Source: Terriglobia bacterium
GTDB lineage: Bacteria > Acidobacteriota > Terriglobia > Acidiferrales > UBA7541
Reading direction: 5' to 3'
NCBI GenBank assembly: GCA_020072785.1
Contig: JAIQGG010000002.1
Coordinates: 248,001-312,000 of the forward strand
Length of the DNA stretch: 64,000 nucleotides
The notes under the pieces are model-generated. The model made no database searches. It saw nothing but the letters and a program-made list of their open reading frames with translations, and was not told where the DNA came from. Shown here piece after piece: positions 1 to 9,652 of this stretch. Positions within the stretch are counted from its first letter, which is position 1. Every line of letters starts with the position of its first letter. Both the position numbers and the translations under genes were made by a program.

Positions 1-1405
1 GGGTCATCTCCTCCGGGCGGACCAGCTTGTCGAACTCTTCGCCCGTCAGGAAGCCGAGCTTGATGACCGCTTCGCGCAGGCTGAGGTGCTCGTGATGCGC
101 AGTGTGCGCGGCCTTGGCGGCTTTGTCGTAGCCGATCTTCGGCGAGAGCGCAGTGACCAGCATCAGCGAATTCTTGACGTAGTGATCGATCTGCTTGCGG
201 TTGGCTTCGATCCCAACGGCGCAATGATCCACGAAACTGTTGCAGACGCCGGCGAGCAACTCGACGGAGTGCAGGTAGTTGAAGATCATCACCGGCTTGA
301 AGACGTTGAGCTCGAAATTGCCCTGGGAGCCGGCGAAGCCGATGGCCGCGTCGTTGCCCATCACCTGCACGGCGGCCATGGTCATGGCCTCGGACTGCGT
401 AGGGTTCACTTTGCCCGGCATGATGGAGGAGCCCGGCTCGTTTTCCGGCAGTGAGAGTTCGCCGAGGCCGCAGCGCGGGCCGGAAGCCAGCCAGCGAATG
501 TCGTTGGCGATCTTCATCAGCGAGGCCGCGAGAGTTTTCAGCGCGCCGCTGGCGAAGACGATCTCGTCATGCGCGGAAAGCGCGGCGAATTTGTTGGGAT
601 GCGAGCGGAAGGGCAGGCCGCTCAGCTCGGCGATTTTCCGGGCGGCGCGCTCGGCGAATTCCGGGTGGGCGTTCAGCCCCGTGCCGACGGCGGTGCCGCC
701 GATGGCCAGGTCGTAGAGCCCGTCGAGCGCCTGCTCGAGGCGTTTGGCGTCGCGCTCCAGCAGGCTCACCCAGCCGGAAAATTCCTGGCCGAGGGTGAGC
801 GGCGTGGCGTCCTGCAGGTGCGTGCGGCCGATCTTGACGATGCCGGCGAACTCCCTGGCTTTCGCGTCCAGGGCGTCGCGCAATCGCTTCACCGCGGGGA
901 GCAGGCGCCGCGAGGTCTCCGTGGCGGCGGCGATGTGCATGGCCGTGGGGAAGGTGTCGTTGGAGGACTGCGACATGTTCACGTCGTCGTTAGGATGGAT
1001 GGGCTTCTTGCTGCCCAGCACGCCGCCGGCGATCTCGATGGCGCGGTTGGAGATCACTTCGTTGACGTTCATGTTGGTCTGCGTGCCGCTGCCGGTCTGC
1101 CAGATGCGCAGCGGGAAATGGTCGTGAAGCTTTCCGGCGATGACTTCGTCGGCGGCCTGGGCGATGAGCGTGGCTTTTTCGGCGGGGAGCTTGCCGAGGT
1201 CCTGGTTCACCAGGGCGCAGGCCTTTTTCAGGAGGCCGAAGGAGCGGATCAGCTCGGGGGGCATGGTGTCCTTGCCGATGGCGAAGTGGATCAGGGAGCG
1301 CGCGGTCTGCGCGCCGTAGTAGCGGTCGGCGGGCACTTCCATCTTGCCCATGCTGTCGGTTTCGGTGCGTGTGGGTACGCCCTTGGGCGGCGTCATCTCG
1401 GCCAT
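1..1405 (-). CDS. fumC: Class II fumarate hydratase (3' end outside window)
   Basis: Fumarase of the TCA cycle, hydrating fumarate to L-malate in the cytoplasm. Read on the minus strand from the ATG at 1405, the N-terminus contains [12 protein letters not shown] and YYGAQTARS, as in class II fumarases. The superfamily signature [13 protein letters not shown], which carries the catalytic loop, is encoded near 400-440. The last visible residues, [16 protein letters not shown], match the usual C-terminal end, so only a handful of codons are missing beyond base 1. The visible 468 codons fit the usual length of about 460-470. Aspartase and argininosuccinate lyase share the fold, but the N- and C-terminal motifs favour fumarase. 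Confidence 0.95.
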   Translation of the reverse strand, partial: MAEMTPPKGVPTRTETDSMGKMEVPADRYYGAQTARSLIHFAIGKDTMPPELIRSFGLLKKACALVNQDLGKLPAEKATLIAQAADEVIAGKLHDHFPLRIWQTGSGTQTNMNVNEVISNRAIEIAGGVLGSKKPIHPNDDVNMSQSSNDTFPTAMHIAAATETSRRLLPAVKRLRDALDAKAREFAGIVKIGRTHLQDATPLTLGQEFSGWVSLLERDAKRLEQALDGLYDLAIGGTAVGTGLNAHPEFAERAARKIAELSGLPFRSHPNKFAALSAHDEIVFASGALKTLAASLMKIANDIRWLASGPRCGLGELSLPENEPGSSIMPGKVNPTQSEAMTMAAVQVMGNDAAIGFAGSQGNFELNVFKPVMIFNYLHSVELLAGVCNSFVDHCAVGIEANRKQIDHYVKNSLMLVTALSPKIGYDKAAKAAHTAHHEHLSLREAVIKLGFLTGEEFDKLVRPEEMT

Positions 1406-2185
1406 CGGAGGCTCCTTCGCGGGAATGGGGTGGTGCGGGCTAAGTTTAGCAGCAAACCCAGACGGGAGGCAGGGAGGGGAGGAAGCAAGGAGACAGGGTA
1501 GGGGAAGGATTTCGGGAAGAGATACCCCCCACCCCCGTTGTTTTTGCAAAGAGTGCGGGAATGCCTGATTTTGAAGGGGTTGCGGCGCGCTCCTGTTTTT
1601 GGAAGAGCGTAAGAGCGGCAAATAAAGGAGTTACAAACGCACAGTTTTGGTGAAAGAGCGAAGAGTGCGGAAGCGCAGGACTCCAAAGGAGTTAGATGAG
1701 CAGGGTAGTAGTGGCCGAGGATTGGCAAGGTGCGGCTGGAGCGGGTCGGCATAAACGCCATATGTTATCATATAAGTACTAAGTGTCAATTGATTACTGG
1801 TAAATGGTTTGTCTGCTGCGGGATAGCGGGGTGTCTGTTCGAATTGGCACCGGGAAAAATGGGGGAGCGCGTATTTCTGCGACAAAGAGTACGGCGCCCA
1901 GCAACAGTCAAGAACCCCACACGCCCCGGCTGGGTCAGGGTAAACGCCACCCGCGTATCGTGCAGCCGCGACCACCTTCCAGCGGACAAATCAGAGAAGA
2001 CAAGAGGCCGGGCTAAAGCCCGGCCTCTACATAGTAAAGGCAGGATGGCTGGGTAAATCCGATGATGCCGCGGCAGGAACGGGCACGGAAGGGAGGCAGC
2101 ACTATTTGCCCGGTCCGCGCACGCAGGGGTGCAGACGCGCACAAAATCCCGTATGATAGACAGGAATGTATCGCATTACGACACA
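1406..2185. other. Non-coding stretch between fumC and the TPR gene
   Basis: No convincing gene. The stretch holds an AT-rich patch at about 1755-1805, three loosely similar segments (starting near 1549, 1610 and 1660) that share AAGAG(T)GCGG followed by AAGGAGTTA-like sequence, and a perfect palindromic repeat at 2004-2030. The upstream regions of the divergent genes fumC (minus) and the TPR gene (plus) both fall here. Confidence 0.6.
2004..2030. repeat. Short palindromic dispersed repeat, copy 1
   Basis: A perfect 11-bp inverted repeat: GAGGCCGGGCT at 2004-2014, the two-base loop AA, then its exact reverse complement at 2017-2027, followed by TAC. A second element of the same design (GC-rich stem, AA loop, TAC tail) lies at 15367-15391. 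The shared loop and tail, despite different stem bases, suggest a REP-like intergenic family. No T-run follows on the plus strand, so it is not a classical terminator. Confidence 0.7.
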
Positions 2186-3403
2186 ATGACACCGCCTCTC
2201 CAATGTCCCCGCTGTGGCCGGCTGCTGACGAGGGAAGGCGCTGCCTGCCCGGAGTGCACTTCGCGGTTCGAGCAGTGGCGGCGCTCGCGGGCCACCTTCG
2301 TCCTGTTGAGTGTGCTGCTTCTGGCGCCGCTCTTTGCGATCACCGGAGGAATTGTGCGCCTGTACCATGCGAAGCAGCAGGCCCTGGCGAACGAATGGAG
2401 CCGCCGCGGAAATACGAGCCTCGCGCAGGGGCGTTCCCAAGAAGCCCTCGAGGAGTTTCGCAACGCCCTGCACTATGCGCCGGAGAGTTCAGATTTGCAG
2501 CTCGCGCTGGCCCGCGCGCTCTACCATGAAGGACGCCTCGAGGAAGCGGAGAGTTACCTCCTCAGCCTGCGCACCACGAACAGCGAAAATCCGGAGGTCA
2601 GCCTGGAGCTGGCCCGCGTGCTCGCGGCCCGCGGTCAGATTGACGAAGCCGTCCGCCGTTTCCACGAAGCCATTTACGGAAACTGGTCCGGGCGCTCCAA
2701 GCAGAGCCGGCTCGCGGCACGCAGCGAACTCATCGGATTGCTACTCGCCGAGAACCGGCGGGAGGAAGTCCGCGCGGAATCCCTCGCGCTCTCGGCCGAG
2801 TATCCGTTCGACCCCGCGGTTCACGAGCGCGCGGGAGACTATCTCGAACGCACCGGCAATCCGCGCAGCGCCCTCCAGGAATATCGTGGCGCTCTGAAGC
2901 TGGACCCGAAGTTGCCAGGGGCATGGGCAGGGGCTGGGCGCACGGCCCTCGCGCTGGGAGAATTTGCCACCGCGCAGCGCGATCTGAAGAGCGCCGAGCA
3001 GGCGGGCGAGGGAGATGGCATGCTGGCGTTGACCCGGGCCGTGGCTGCGCGCGGCGCCGCACTGGATCCCGTCCGTGCAAATCTGGCTCCGGAGGAGAGG
3101 CGCCGCCGCATCCTGCACATCTTTGAGATTGCGGAGGCCCGCGCGCAGTCGTGTTTCCCGAGTGTTCTGGCGCGGAAGAAAGACGCGCTTCCCGCGGACC
3201 TCGAACCGCTCGCCACGACCCGCAGGGCCCTCCCCGCAAAAATCACCGAGCTTGCTCTGCGGCGAAACGAGACGCTGGCTGGCCAGGCTCTCGCCTGGGC
3301 GTATGCCACTGAAAAACTGGCCCGCACACGCTGCGGCCCGGGCGAAGCCGCGGACCAGGCGCTGCTGCTCCTGGCGCAGCGGGAACACGAGGGGGAGCCG
3401 TGA
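2186..3403 (+). CDS. Zinc-ribbon, membrane-anchored TPR protein
   Basis: Starting at the ATG at 2186, the 405-residue product opens with a zinc-ribbon (CPRCGRLL...CPEC). A hydrophobic segment follows (about residues 33-55, FVLLSVLLLAPLFAITGGIV), then a long TPR-like alpha-helical region (for example NTSLAQGRSQEALEEFRNAL and ALARALYHEGRLEEAESYLL). Earlier in-frame starts at 2129 and 2153 would only add a basic leader before the zinc ribbon. The likely role is as a cytoplasmic/membrane scaffold, with the Zn ribbon in the cytoplasm and the TPR domain probably periplasmic. It overlaps the next gene by 4 bases (GTGA), suggesting co-translation with the CLC protein. No specific partner is known to me. 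Confidence 0.8.
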   Translation: MTPPLQCPRCGRLLTREGAACPECTSRFEQWRRSRATFVLLSVLLLAPLFAITGGIVRLYHAKQQALANEWSRRGNTSLAQGRSQEALEEFRNALHYAPESSDLQLALARALYHEGRLEEAESYLLSLRTTNSENPEVSLELARVLAARGQIDEAVRRFHEAIYGNWSGRSKQSRLAARSELIGLLLAENRREEVRAESLALSAEYPFDPAVHERAGDYLERTGNPRSALQEYRGALKLDPKLPGAWAGAGRTALALGEFATAQRDLKSAEQAGEGDGMLALTRAVAARGAALDPVRANLAPEERRRRILHIFEIAEARAQSCFPSVLARKKDALPADLEPLATTRRALPAKITELALRRNETLAGQALAWAYATEKLARTRCGPGEAADQALLLLAQREHEGEP

Positions 3404-5184
3404 GCGATCCGCCGCAAAACAACGGGGCACCGGCGGCCCCGGGCCGGCTCGACACTCTTCTGCGCACGAGCCGGGAATTCCGGCTTTCCGAGGAACAGCT
3501 TTTTCTTCTGCTGGCGGTGCTGATCGGCACGTTCGCGGGAATCGCCGTGGTCGGTTTCCGCATGGCTATCGAATGGAGCCGTTTGTGGCTGCTGGGCTCG
3601 GCGGAGAGTCCGTCCGTGTTGCGTGTGCTTCTCGCGCCGTCTTTGACCGGTCTCTTCGCAGCCATCCTAGTGACGCGCTATTTCCCGCACGTCCGCGGCA
3701 GCGGCGTCAATCAGACCAAGACCGCCGTGTACATTTCAGACGGCTACATCCCCTTTCACACTGTTTACGGCAAGTTTTTTCTGTCCTCGCTGGTTATCGG
3801 CGGCGGGCACTCGCTGGGGCCCGAAGACCCTTCGCTGCAGATCGGCGCGGGGCTGGCCTCCGCGCTGGGCCGCCGGCTGCGGCTTTCCCGGGAGAAGCTG
3901 CGGCTGATCGCGCCGGTCGGCGCCGCGGCAGGGCTCGCGGCGGCTTTCAACTCACCCATCGCCGCAGTGCTCTTCGTGATCGAAGAGATCATCGGAAAGT
4001 GGAGTTCGGGGATCCTCGGCGCAATCGTGCTTTCCGCGGTTTCCGCGGTGGTCGTGATGCGCAGCTTTCTGGGCACGGAGCCGCTTTTCCGAATTCCCGC
4101 GTTCCATCTCGCGCACCCCGCCGAGCTGCTCGGCTACGCCTTCCTTGGCCTCGCGGGCGGAATTTTCTCTTTGTTCTTTGTCCGGCTGGTGGTCTGGCTG
4201 CGTTCGCAACTGCGCCGCCTGCCTCCCTGGACGGAATATATCCAGCCTGCGGTGGCGGGCCTTCTGCTCGGCGTCATCGGACTCTGGCTGCCGCAGGTTC
4301 TCGGCGCGGGCTACGACGTCATGGACCAGTCCATGCATGGCCGGTATATCTGGCAGTTTCTCGCGTTGCTGGCACTGGCGAAGGTGCTGGCCACGAGCCT
4401 TTCGCTTTCGAGCGGGGCCCCCGGCGGCATGTTCGCGCCCACGCTCTTTGTCGGGGCGATGCTCGGCGGCGCGGTCGGCGGCATCGAGCATCATTTCTTC
4501 CCGGCACTGACAGGCACGGTCGGCGCCTATGCCCTGGTCGGCATGGGCACGCTTTTTGCGGGATTCCTCCGCGTGCCGATGACCTCGGTCTTTATGGTGC
4601 TGGAAGTCAGCGGCAATTACTCGATCATCCTGCCGGTGATGATCTCGAACACCATCGCTTACTTGATCTCGCTGCGCTTCCAGCCGACCCCCGTCTTCGA
4701 CTTGCTCGCGCGGCAGGACGGGCTCGATCTTCCGTCCCTCGAAGAGGTGCGCGAGGAGGAGGCGCACCGCGTGGAAGACGCCATGCGAACACCGGACTTC
4801 GCCCCGCTGCACGGAGAAGAGAGCGCTTCCCAGGCGCAAGTACAACTCGCGCAGAGCACGAGTCTTTGGCTGCTATTGCATGACCGCGAGAGCGGCTGGC
4901 ACCTCGTTTCGCGCGAGGGCCTACTGGCGAAGCTGGCCGCGGCGCCCCCGGGCCTTCCGCTTGCGGAGGTTTTCGCTCCGCGTCCGGTTCCGGCCGTGTA
5001 TCCCGACCAGAGTCTGGAAACTCCTCTTCGCCACATGGGAGAGTGTCCGTTTCTCCCGGTTGTGCACCGCGCGAACCCGGCCCGCCTGGTGGGGATTATT
5101 TCCCGCGACGATATCCTGCGCACCTATGCGCGGCCGGCGGGACCAGCCGGCTCATCTTCCGGGACGGAGAGCGGCCACGCCTGA
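3400..5184 (+). CDS. CLC-family chloride channel/antiporter with C-terminal CBS domains
   Basis: A 594-residue membrane protein. The GTG start at 3400 follows GGGGGAG and overlaps the previous stop. CLC motifs appear in order: GSGVN (the GSGIP selectivity-filter position), LGPEDPSLQIG with Glu142 at the external gating-glutamate position, LFVIEEI containing the internal proton-glutamate position, SSGAPGGMFAPTLFVGAMLG, and a last transmembrane block around VPMTSVFMVLEVSGNYS. About 150 C-terminal residues resemble a CBS pair ending LVGIISRDDILRTYA. Both glutamates are kept, so H+/Cl- exchange is more likely than a passive channel; this is inference. The filter proline is replaced by Asn. Confidence 0.93.
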   Translation: MSDPPQNNGAPAAPGRLDTLLRTSREFRLSEEQLFLLLAVLIGTFAGIAVVGFRMAIEWSRLWLLGSAESPSVLRVLLAPSLTGLFAAILVTRYFPHVRGSGVNQTKTAVYISDGYIPFHTVYGKFFLSSLVIGGGHSLGPEDPSLQIGAGLASALGRRLRLSREKLRLIAPVGAAAGLAAAFNSPIAAVLFVIEEIIGKWSSGILGAIVLSAVSAVVVMRSFLGTEPLFRIPAFHLAHPAELLGYAFLGLAGGIFSLFFVRLVVWLRSQLRRLPPWTEYIQPAVAGLLLGVIGLWLPQVLGAGYDVMDQSMHGRYIWQFLALLALAKVLATSLSLSSGAPGGMFAPTLFVGAMLGGAVGGIEHHFFPALTGTVGAYALVGMGTLFAGFLRVPMTSVFMVLEVSGNYSIILPVMISNTIAYLISLRFQPTPVFDLLARQDGLDLPSLEEVREEEAHRVEDAMRTPDFAPLHGEESASQAQVQLAQSTSLWLLLHDRESGWHLVSREGLLAKLAAAPPGLPLAEVFAPRPVPAVYPDQSLETPLRHMGECPFLPVVHRANPARLVGIISRDDILRTYARPAGPAGSSSGTESGHA

Positions 5185-5272
5185 CGGACGAGCCCGGCGT
5201 GTGCCTAGCGGTCACGTTGCCGAACCCGGAGCGCCGGGTCTGCTGTTTGGGTATACCGGCAGCCGACTACGG

Positions 5273-5278
5273 TATAAT
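5273..5278 (+). promoter_or_regulatory. Candidate -10 element upstream of the radical SAM gene
   Basis: A perfect TATAAT sits 72 bases before the radical SAM start codon. A good -35 box is not evident at 16-18 bp (nearest is TTGGGT at 5247, 20 bp away). The transcript would begin at about 5285 and carry the G-rich leader described separately. Confidence 0.4.
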
Positions 5279-5307
5279 TTGGCAGGGCAAAATCCCGGAA
5301 CATTTTT

Positions 5308-5348
5308 GGGCAGGGTATAAGCAGGGAACAGGCAGGGCATAGGCGGGG
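5308..5348 (+). promoter_or_regulatory. G-rich leader with iterated GGCAGGG units
   Basis: Four GGG runs (5308-5310, 5313-5315, 5324-5326, 5335-5337) and a GGGG run (5345-5348) lie within 41 bases directly before the radical SAM ATG at 5350. They are spaced by 2-8 bases, which satisfies the usual pattern for an intramolecular G-quadruplex in the mRNA. The last G-run also occupies the Shine-Dalgarno position. Confidence 0.35.
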
Positions 5349-5349
5349 C

Positions 5350-6426
5350 ATGAAACAGGGGTACGGCAAATCGGGGGCATCGTTGCAGGTGTGGTTCTGG
5401 CGCGCGTTGCGCTTTTTCTATACGCGGGCGCGGGAGCTGCGCATGATCGCGAAGGCGCTGCTCTTCACCGGTCATCCGGTGCTGGTGCACATCATCCCGA
5501 CGCGGCGGTGCAACCTGGCGTGCACGTACTGCAACGAGTTCGACGACGTGTCCAAGCCGGTGGCGCTGGAGGAGATGAAGCGGCGGCTGGACTATCTGGG
5601 GGCGATGGGCACGTCGGTGATCACCATCAGCGGCGGGGAGCCGCTGCTGCACCCGGAGATCGAGGAGATCATCCGGCACATCCGGCGGCACGGGATGATC
5701 GCGGGGATGATCACCAACGGCTTCCTGCTGACGAAAGAGAAGATCGAAAAGCTGAACGCAGCGGGGCTGGAGCACCTGCAGATCAGCATTGATAACACGA
5801 CGCCGGACGAGGTGTCCAAGAAGAGCCTGAAGACGCTGGACCAGAAGCTGGGGCTGCTCGGGAACCACGCCTATTTCCAGGTGAACATCAATTCGGTGCT
5901 GGGCAGCGGGGTGAAGGACCCTGAGGACGCGCTGCGCATCGCGCATCGCGCCGTGGACCTGGGGCTGACCAGCACGGTGGGGATCATCCACGACCACAAA
6001 GGGCAACTGAAGCCGCTGGGGCCGCGGGAGATCGAGATTTTCGAAGAGATCATGAGGCTGGGGAAGCGCTCGTTTTCGCGGTTCAACGGCTTCCAGCACC
6101 GGGTGGCGCGCGGGAAAGTGCACGACTGGCGCTGCCGCGCGGGTTCGCGCTACCTGTACATCTGCGAGGACGGCCTGGTGCACTGGTGCTCGCAGCAGCG
6201 CGGCTATCCGGGGATTCCGCTGGCGCAGTACACGGCGGAGATGCGCCGCCGCGAGTTTCAGACGGAAAAGTCGTGCGCGCCGCAGTGCACGGTTTCTTGC
6301 GTGCAGCAAGTGGGCATTCTGGACAACTGGCGCGCGCCGCAGAAACTGAAGCCGCTGGCGCCGCAAGCGGCGCAGCCCGGACTGGTGAACATCTCATCGC
6401 CGTCGTCTTCCCCGCAACCGCGCTGA
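5350..6426 (+). CDS. Radical SAM protein of unknown substrate
   Basis: A 358-residue radical SAM enzyme. The [4Fe-4S] motif CNLACTYC places cysteines at residues 54, 58 and 61. It is followed by the glycine-rich SAM-binding strand [17 protein letters not shown]. The C-terminal third has extra cysteines (CRAG..., [16 protein letters not shown]) that could hold an auxiliary cluster in the manner of SPASM/twitch proteins. About 30 residues precede the barrel and are basic/aromatic ([19 protein letters not shown]), possibly a membrane-associating helix. It resembles the MoaA/PqqE-type superfamily but lacks a diagnostic signature for HpnH or MoaA. The next gene, an ABC ATPase, begins 103 bases downstream. 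The substrate is unknown. Confidence 0.85.
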   Translation: MKQGYGKSGASLQVWFWRALRFFYTRARELRMIAKALLFTGHPVLVHIIPTRRCNLACTYCNEFDDVSKPVALEEMKRRLDYLGAMGTSVITISGGEPLLHPEIEEIIRHIRRHGMIAGMITNGFLLTKEKIEKLNAAGLEHLQISIDNTTPDEVSKKSLKTLDQKLGLLGNHAYFQVNINSVLGSGVKDPEDALRIAHRAVDLGLTSTVGIIHDHKGQLKPLGPREIEIFEEIMRLGKRSFSRFNGFQHRVARGKVHDWRCRAGSRYLYICEDGLVHWCSQQRGYPGIPLAQYTAEMRRREFQTEKSCAPQCTVSCVQQVGILDNWRAPQKLKPLAPQAAQPGLVNISSPSSSPQPR

Positions 6427-6529
6427 GGCCGCGGGCCTTCCCCTGGAGCGCTTTTCTGCCTTTGCCGTTCCCGCACAGGTGCACAGCAGTTCGATTGACG
6501 GCGGGGCAGTAACTCCGAAGAATAGAGCC

Positions 6530-7492
6530 ATGCCGGGTCCTGCGATTGAAATCGAAGGTCTGACGAAAGACTATCCCGTCGGCTTCTGGCTGGCGAAGAA
6601 GAAGCGCTCGCTCGACAACCTGACGATGCAGGTGGAGCGGGGCGAGGTCTTCGGGTTCCTGGGGCCGAATGGCGCGGGCAAAACCACCACCCTCAAGCTG
6701 CTCATCGGGCTGATTTTTCCCACGGCGGGCACGGCGCGCATTCTGGGCAAGCCGGTTTCCGACGTGGGCATGCACCGGGAGATCGGCTACCTGCCGGAGC
6801 AGCCCTACTTTTACGACTATCTGACGGCATACGAACTGCTGGATTACTTCGCGCGCTTCCATGACCTGACGGCGGCGGACCGGCGCGAGCGCGTCGAGCG
6901 GCTGCTGAAGAAGGTGGGGCTGGAGACGGCGCGGAAAATCCAGCTGCGCAAATATTCGAAAGGGATGCTGCAGCGCGTGGGGCTGGCGCAAGCCATCGTG
7001 CACAACCCGCAGGTGGTGATCCTGGACGAGCCGATGTCCGGGCTGGACCCCGTGGGGCGGCGCGAGGTGCGCGACATCATTCTGGAACTGAAGCGCGACG
7101 GGCGCACCGTGCTGTTTTCCACGCACATCCTGAGCGACGCGGAGATGCTCTGCGACCGCGTGGGGGTGATCGCCGGCGGCACGCTGCGCGGCGTGGGCGC
7201 TCCGGGAGAGATCGTGGGGATGAAGGCGAAGGGCATGGAGATTTTGTTCGAGCTGCCGGGCGGGAGCGGCAGCAGCGCCGCGGCCATTGTGGCCCAAGCG
7301 ACGCAGACCGGGAACCGCTACCGCATCGAGGTGCCCGAGGAGGAACTCTTCGGCGCGCTGGAGCAACTGCGCGGCGCGGGCGGGCGCATCCTTGCGGTAG
7401 CGCAGGTGAAAGCGACGCTGGAAGATTATTTCCTGGAGCTGGTGGGGGCGGAGGGCGCGCAAGCCGCCGCGGTGGAGGTATCCGGGCGATGA
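6530..7492 (+). CDS. ABC-2 exporter ATP-binding subunit
   Basis: A 320-residue ATPase chosen to start at ATG 6530 (MPGPAIEIEG), the usual distance before the first strand; an upstream GTG at 6479 is in frame but adds a non-homologous leader. It has Walker [11 protein letters not shown], a signature loop in the form YSKGMLQRVGLAQAI, Walker B VVILDEPMSGLDP and the switch His in FSTHILSD. About 90 residues after the nucleotide-binding domain form the C-terminal extension typical of multidrug/lipid ABC-2 exporters (CcmA/NatA class). The permease gene starts inside its stop codon region (4-base overlap, ATGA), so the two form one transporter. The cargo is unknown. Confidence 0.92.
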   Translation: MPGPAIEIEGLTKDYPVGFWLAKKKRSLDNLTMQVERGEVFGFLGPNGAGKTTTLKLLIGLIFPTAGTARILGKPVSDVGMHREIGYLPEQPYFYDYLTAYELLDYFARFHDLTAADRRERVERLLKKVGLETARKIQLRKYSKGMLQRVGLAQAIVHNPQVVILDEPMSGLDPVGRREVRDIILELKRDGRTVLFSTHILSDAEMLCDRVGVIAGGTLRGVGAPGEIVGMKAKGMEILFELPGGSGSSAAAIVAQATQTGNRYRIEVPEEELFGALEQLRGAGGRILAVAQVKATLEDYFLELVGAEGAQAAAVEVSGR

Positions 7493-8265
7493 AGCACGCG
7501 GGGATCGTGGCCTGGAACACGTTTCGGGAGGCGGTGCGCGACCGGGTGCTCTACAACCTGGTGTTTTTCGCGCTGCTGATGATCGCCTCGGCCATCCTGG
7601 TGGGGCAGATCTCCATCGGCATCGAGGACGTGGTCATCGTGAGCCTGGGCCTGACGGCCATCTCCCTGATCGGCCTGCTGATGGCCGTGTTCATCGGCGT
7701 AGGGCTGGTGTACAAGGAGATGGACAAGCGCACGCTGTATGCGCTGCTGGCCAAACCGGTGCATCGCTGGGAGTTTCTGCTGGGGAAGTTCGGCGGGCTG
7801 CTGCTGACGCTGACGGTGAACACGCTGGCGATGGCCGCGGGGCTGTTCGGAGCGATGCTGCTGGTGCAGCATGCGCTGAAGGCCGCGGACGTCTCCGTGC
7901 TGATCGCCGTGTACTTCATTCTGCTGAAGCTGGCGATTGTGGTGGCGCTGGCGCTGCTGTTTTCCTGTTTCACGACGCCGCTACTGGCGATCTTGTTCAC
8001 CACCGGGCTGTATGTGACCGGGATCTTCGCGCAGCAGATCCGCACGTTCGGGAATATCACGGGGAACCGGGCGCTGGATGCGGTGGCGGCGTGGATTTCC
8101 TACCTGCTGCCGAATTTCGAGAATTTCAACGCCATCGCTTTGGCGGCGCACCGGGAAACGATTCCGGCGGCGCTGGTGCTGCAGAACACGGTGTATGCCG
8201 GGATCTATTGCGCGATCGTGCTGGCGGCGGCTTCCGTGATTTTCTCGCGGCGCAATCTGAAGTGA
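7489..8265 (+). CDS. ABC-2 type permease
   Basis: A 258-residue integral membrane protein with about six hydrophobic segments and the N-terminal amphipathic stretch of ABC-2 permeases (AWNTFREAVRDRVLYNLVFF). A loop YKEMDKRTLYALLAKPVHRWEFLLGK matches the conserved cytoplasmic coupling region of NosY-like permeases. It overlaps the ATPase gene by 4 bases and is followed after 14 bases by the next gene. The three probably form one operon. The substrate cannot be told from sequence. Confidence 0.88.
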   Translation: MKHAGIVAWNTFREAVRDRVLYNLVFFALLMIASAILVGQISIGIEDVVIVSLGLTAISLIGLLMAVFIGVGLVYKEMDKRTLYALLAKPVHRWEFLLGKFGGLLLTLTVNTLAMAAGLFGAMLLVQHALKAADVSVLIAVYFILLKLAIVVALALLFSCFTTPLLAILFTTGLYVTGIFAQQIRTFGNITGNRALDAVAAWISYLLPNFENFNAIALAAHRETIPAALVLQNTVYAGIYCAIVLAAASVIFSRRNLK

Positions 8266-8279
8266 GGCGATGCCAGGGC

Positions 8280-9176
8280 ATGACTTCCCGCAAACCCATT
8301 GCCGTGCTGCTCCTGGTGGTGCTGCCGATCGGCTTCGCGGCCGTCTGGGGGCTGCAGAAGAGCCTGGACCGGCAGCTGGCCGCCGTGCACCAGGAGCGGG
8401 ACGACCTGGTGCTGCGCTCCGGGCGGCTGATGAAGGTGCTCAGCCTGGAATACGGGACGTTTCTCGCGGATCTGTATTGGACGCGCGCGGTGCAATATTA
8501 CGGCGACAAGCACGCGCGCGCGGATGCGAATTTCGATCTGCTCGCGCCGCTGCTGGATCTGACCACGACGCTGGACCCGCACCTGGTGGTGGCCTACCGT
8601 TTCGGAGCGGTATTCCTCTCGGAGCCCGCGCCACGCGGCGCTGGCCGCCCCGAGCAGGCCGTGGAGCTGATCCAGCGCGGTATCGCCAGCAATCCCGAGC
8701 AGTGGCGCCTGTGGCAGGACCTCGGCTTCATCTATTACTGGGAGCTGCGCGACTATCCCAAGGCCTCCCAGGCATTTCTGGAGGGCAGCAAGCGTCCCGG
8801 GGCGGCCATGTGGATGAAGGTGCTGGCCGCGAAGGTGGCCGAAGAGGGGCGCTCGCGCGGGGTCTCGATGTTTCTCTGGGCGCAGATTCACGACTCCACG
8901 AGCGATCCGCTGATCCGCAAAAACGCCTTGAATCACCTGCAGACGCTGCGGGCCGAAGAGGACCGCGAGCACCTGGATGAACTGGTGCAGCAGTTCGTGC
9001 AGCGCTTCCGGCGCGTGCCGCAGACGGTGCAAGAGCTGGTCAGCGCGGGGCTCCTGCCGGGTATCCCGGTGGACCCGCAGGGCTATCCCTACGTGCTGGG
9101 GCCGGATGGCAAATCGCGGCTGCATCCCAAGAGCCCGCTGGCCGCCGACCAGCCCGGCAAAGCCGCTGCGCGCTGA
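8280..9176 (+). CDS. Membrane-anchored TPR-like protein of unknown function
   Basis: A 298-residue product starting at the ATG 14 bases after the permease stop. Residues 6-24 form one hydrophobic anchor (IAVLLLVVLPIGFAAVWGL), followed by a short coiled-coil-like stretch and a helical repeat region (for example LIQRGIASNPEQWRLWQDLG and YYWELRDYPKASQAFLEGSK). The C-terminus (IPVDPQGYPYVLG) resembles the end found in acidobacterial proteins next to ABC-2 exporters. Being last in the operon suggests an accessory or scaffold role for the transporter. This is inference, and I do not recognise a named family. Confidence 0.75.
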   Translation: MTSRKPIAVLLLVVLPIGFAAVWGLQKSLDRQLAAVHQERDDLVLRSGRLMKVLSLEYGTFLADLYWTRAVQYYGDKHARADANFDLLAPLLDLTTTLDPHLVVAYRFGAVFLSEPAPRGAGRPEQAVELIQRGIASNPEQWRLWQDLGFIYYWELRDYPKASQAFLEGSKRPGAAMWMKVLAAKVAEEGRSRGVSMFLWAQIHDSTSDPLIRKNALNHLQTLRAEEDREHLDELVQQFVQRFRRVPQTVQELVSAGLLPGIPVDPQGYPYVLGPDGKSRLHPKSPLAADQPGKAAAR

Positions 9177-9652
9177 GTGTTACGGACGCCCCCTGATAAA
9201 TTGGCAAGACGCACCGCGTGCGCGGAACGGGAGATGCGCGAGCGCGATTTACGCGGGCGGAGTGCGATTCCCCGGCCTCTGAATCTCAATAAGATACTGG
9301 CTCAGAACAGCTTATGGTTAACCATCTCCCCCCTGTCCGGAAGTACAGGTCGGCGTTGAGAGGGCCAGCAAATGGCAAGCGAAACTTGGCATGCCGGTTG
9401 GCCAATATGTAACCTACTGAAAAATAATGACTAAAACCGCTCCGAAGTGAAACAGACGGGTACTAGGAGATTGGTTGGGGGACCAAAATGTGTCTTTTGT
9501 ACCATCGCCAAAGGGACCCCATATGCTGTCCAATGGGTCAGGCGCGACTTAAGCAGAGTAGGAAGTCCGGGGCGCGCTTCCAAATAGATAAAGAGAACCA
9601 AGCGGGACAGCACTCAGACATCGAGAAGTCGGGACTGGAGCCGGGAATCGCG
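9177..9652. other. Gap without a recognisable gene
   Basis: About 475 bases with lower GC than the surroundings. Short frames are present but none has a good start, a ribosome site and a plausible protein. I see no repeat or structured RNA that I can name. Confidence 0.5.

Noticed and set aside
5224-5239. ACCCGG-AGCG-CCGGGT hairpin after the CLC gene as a terminator.
   Set aside because: The stem is only 6 bp and the following T-run is broken (TCTGCTGTTT).
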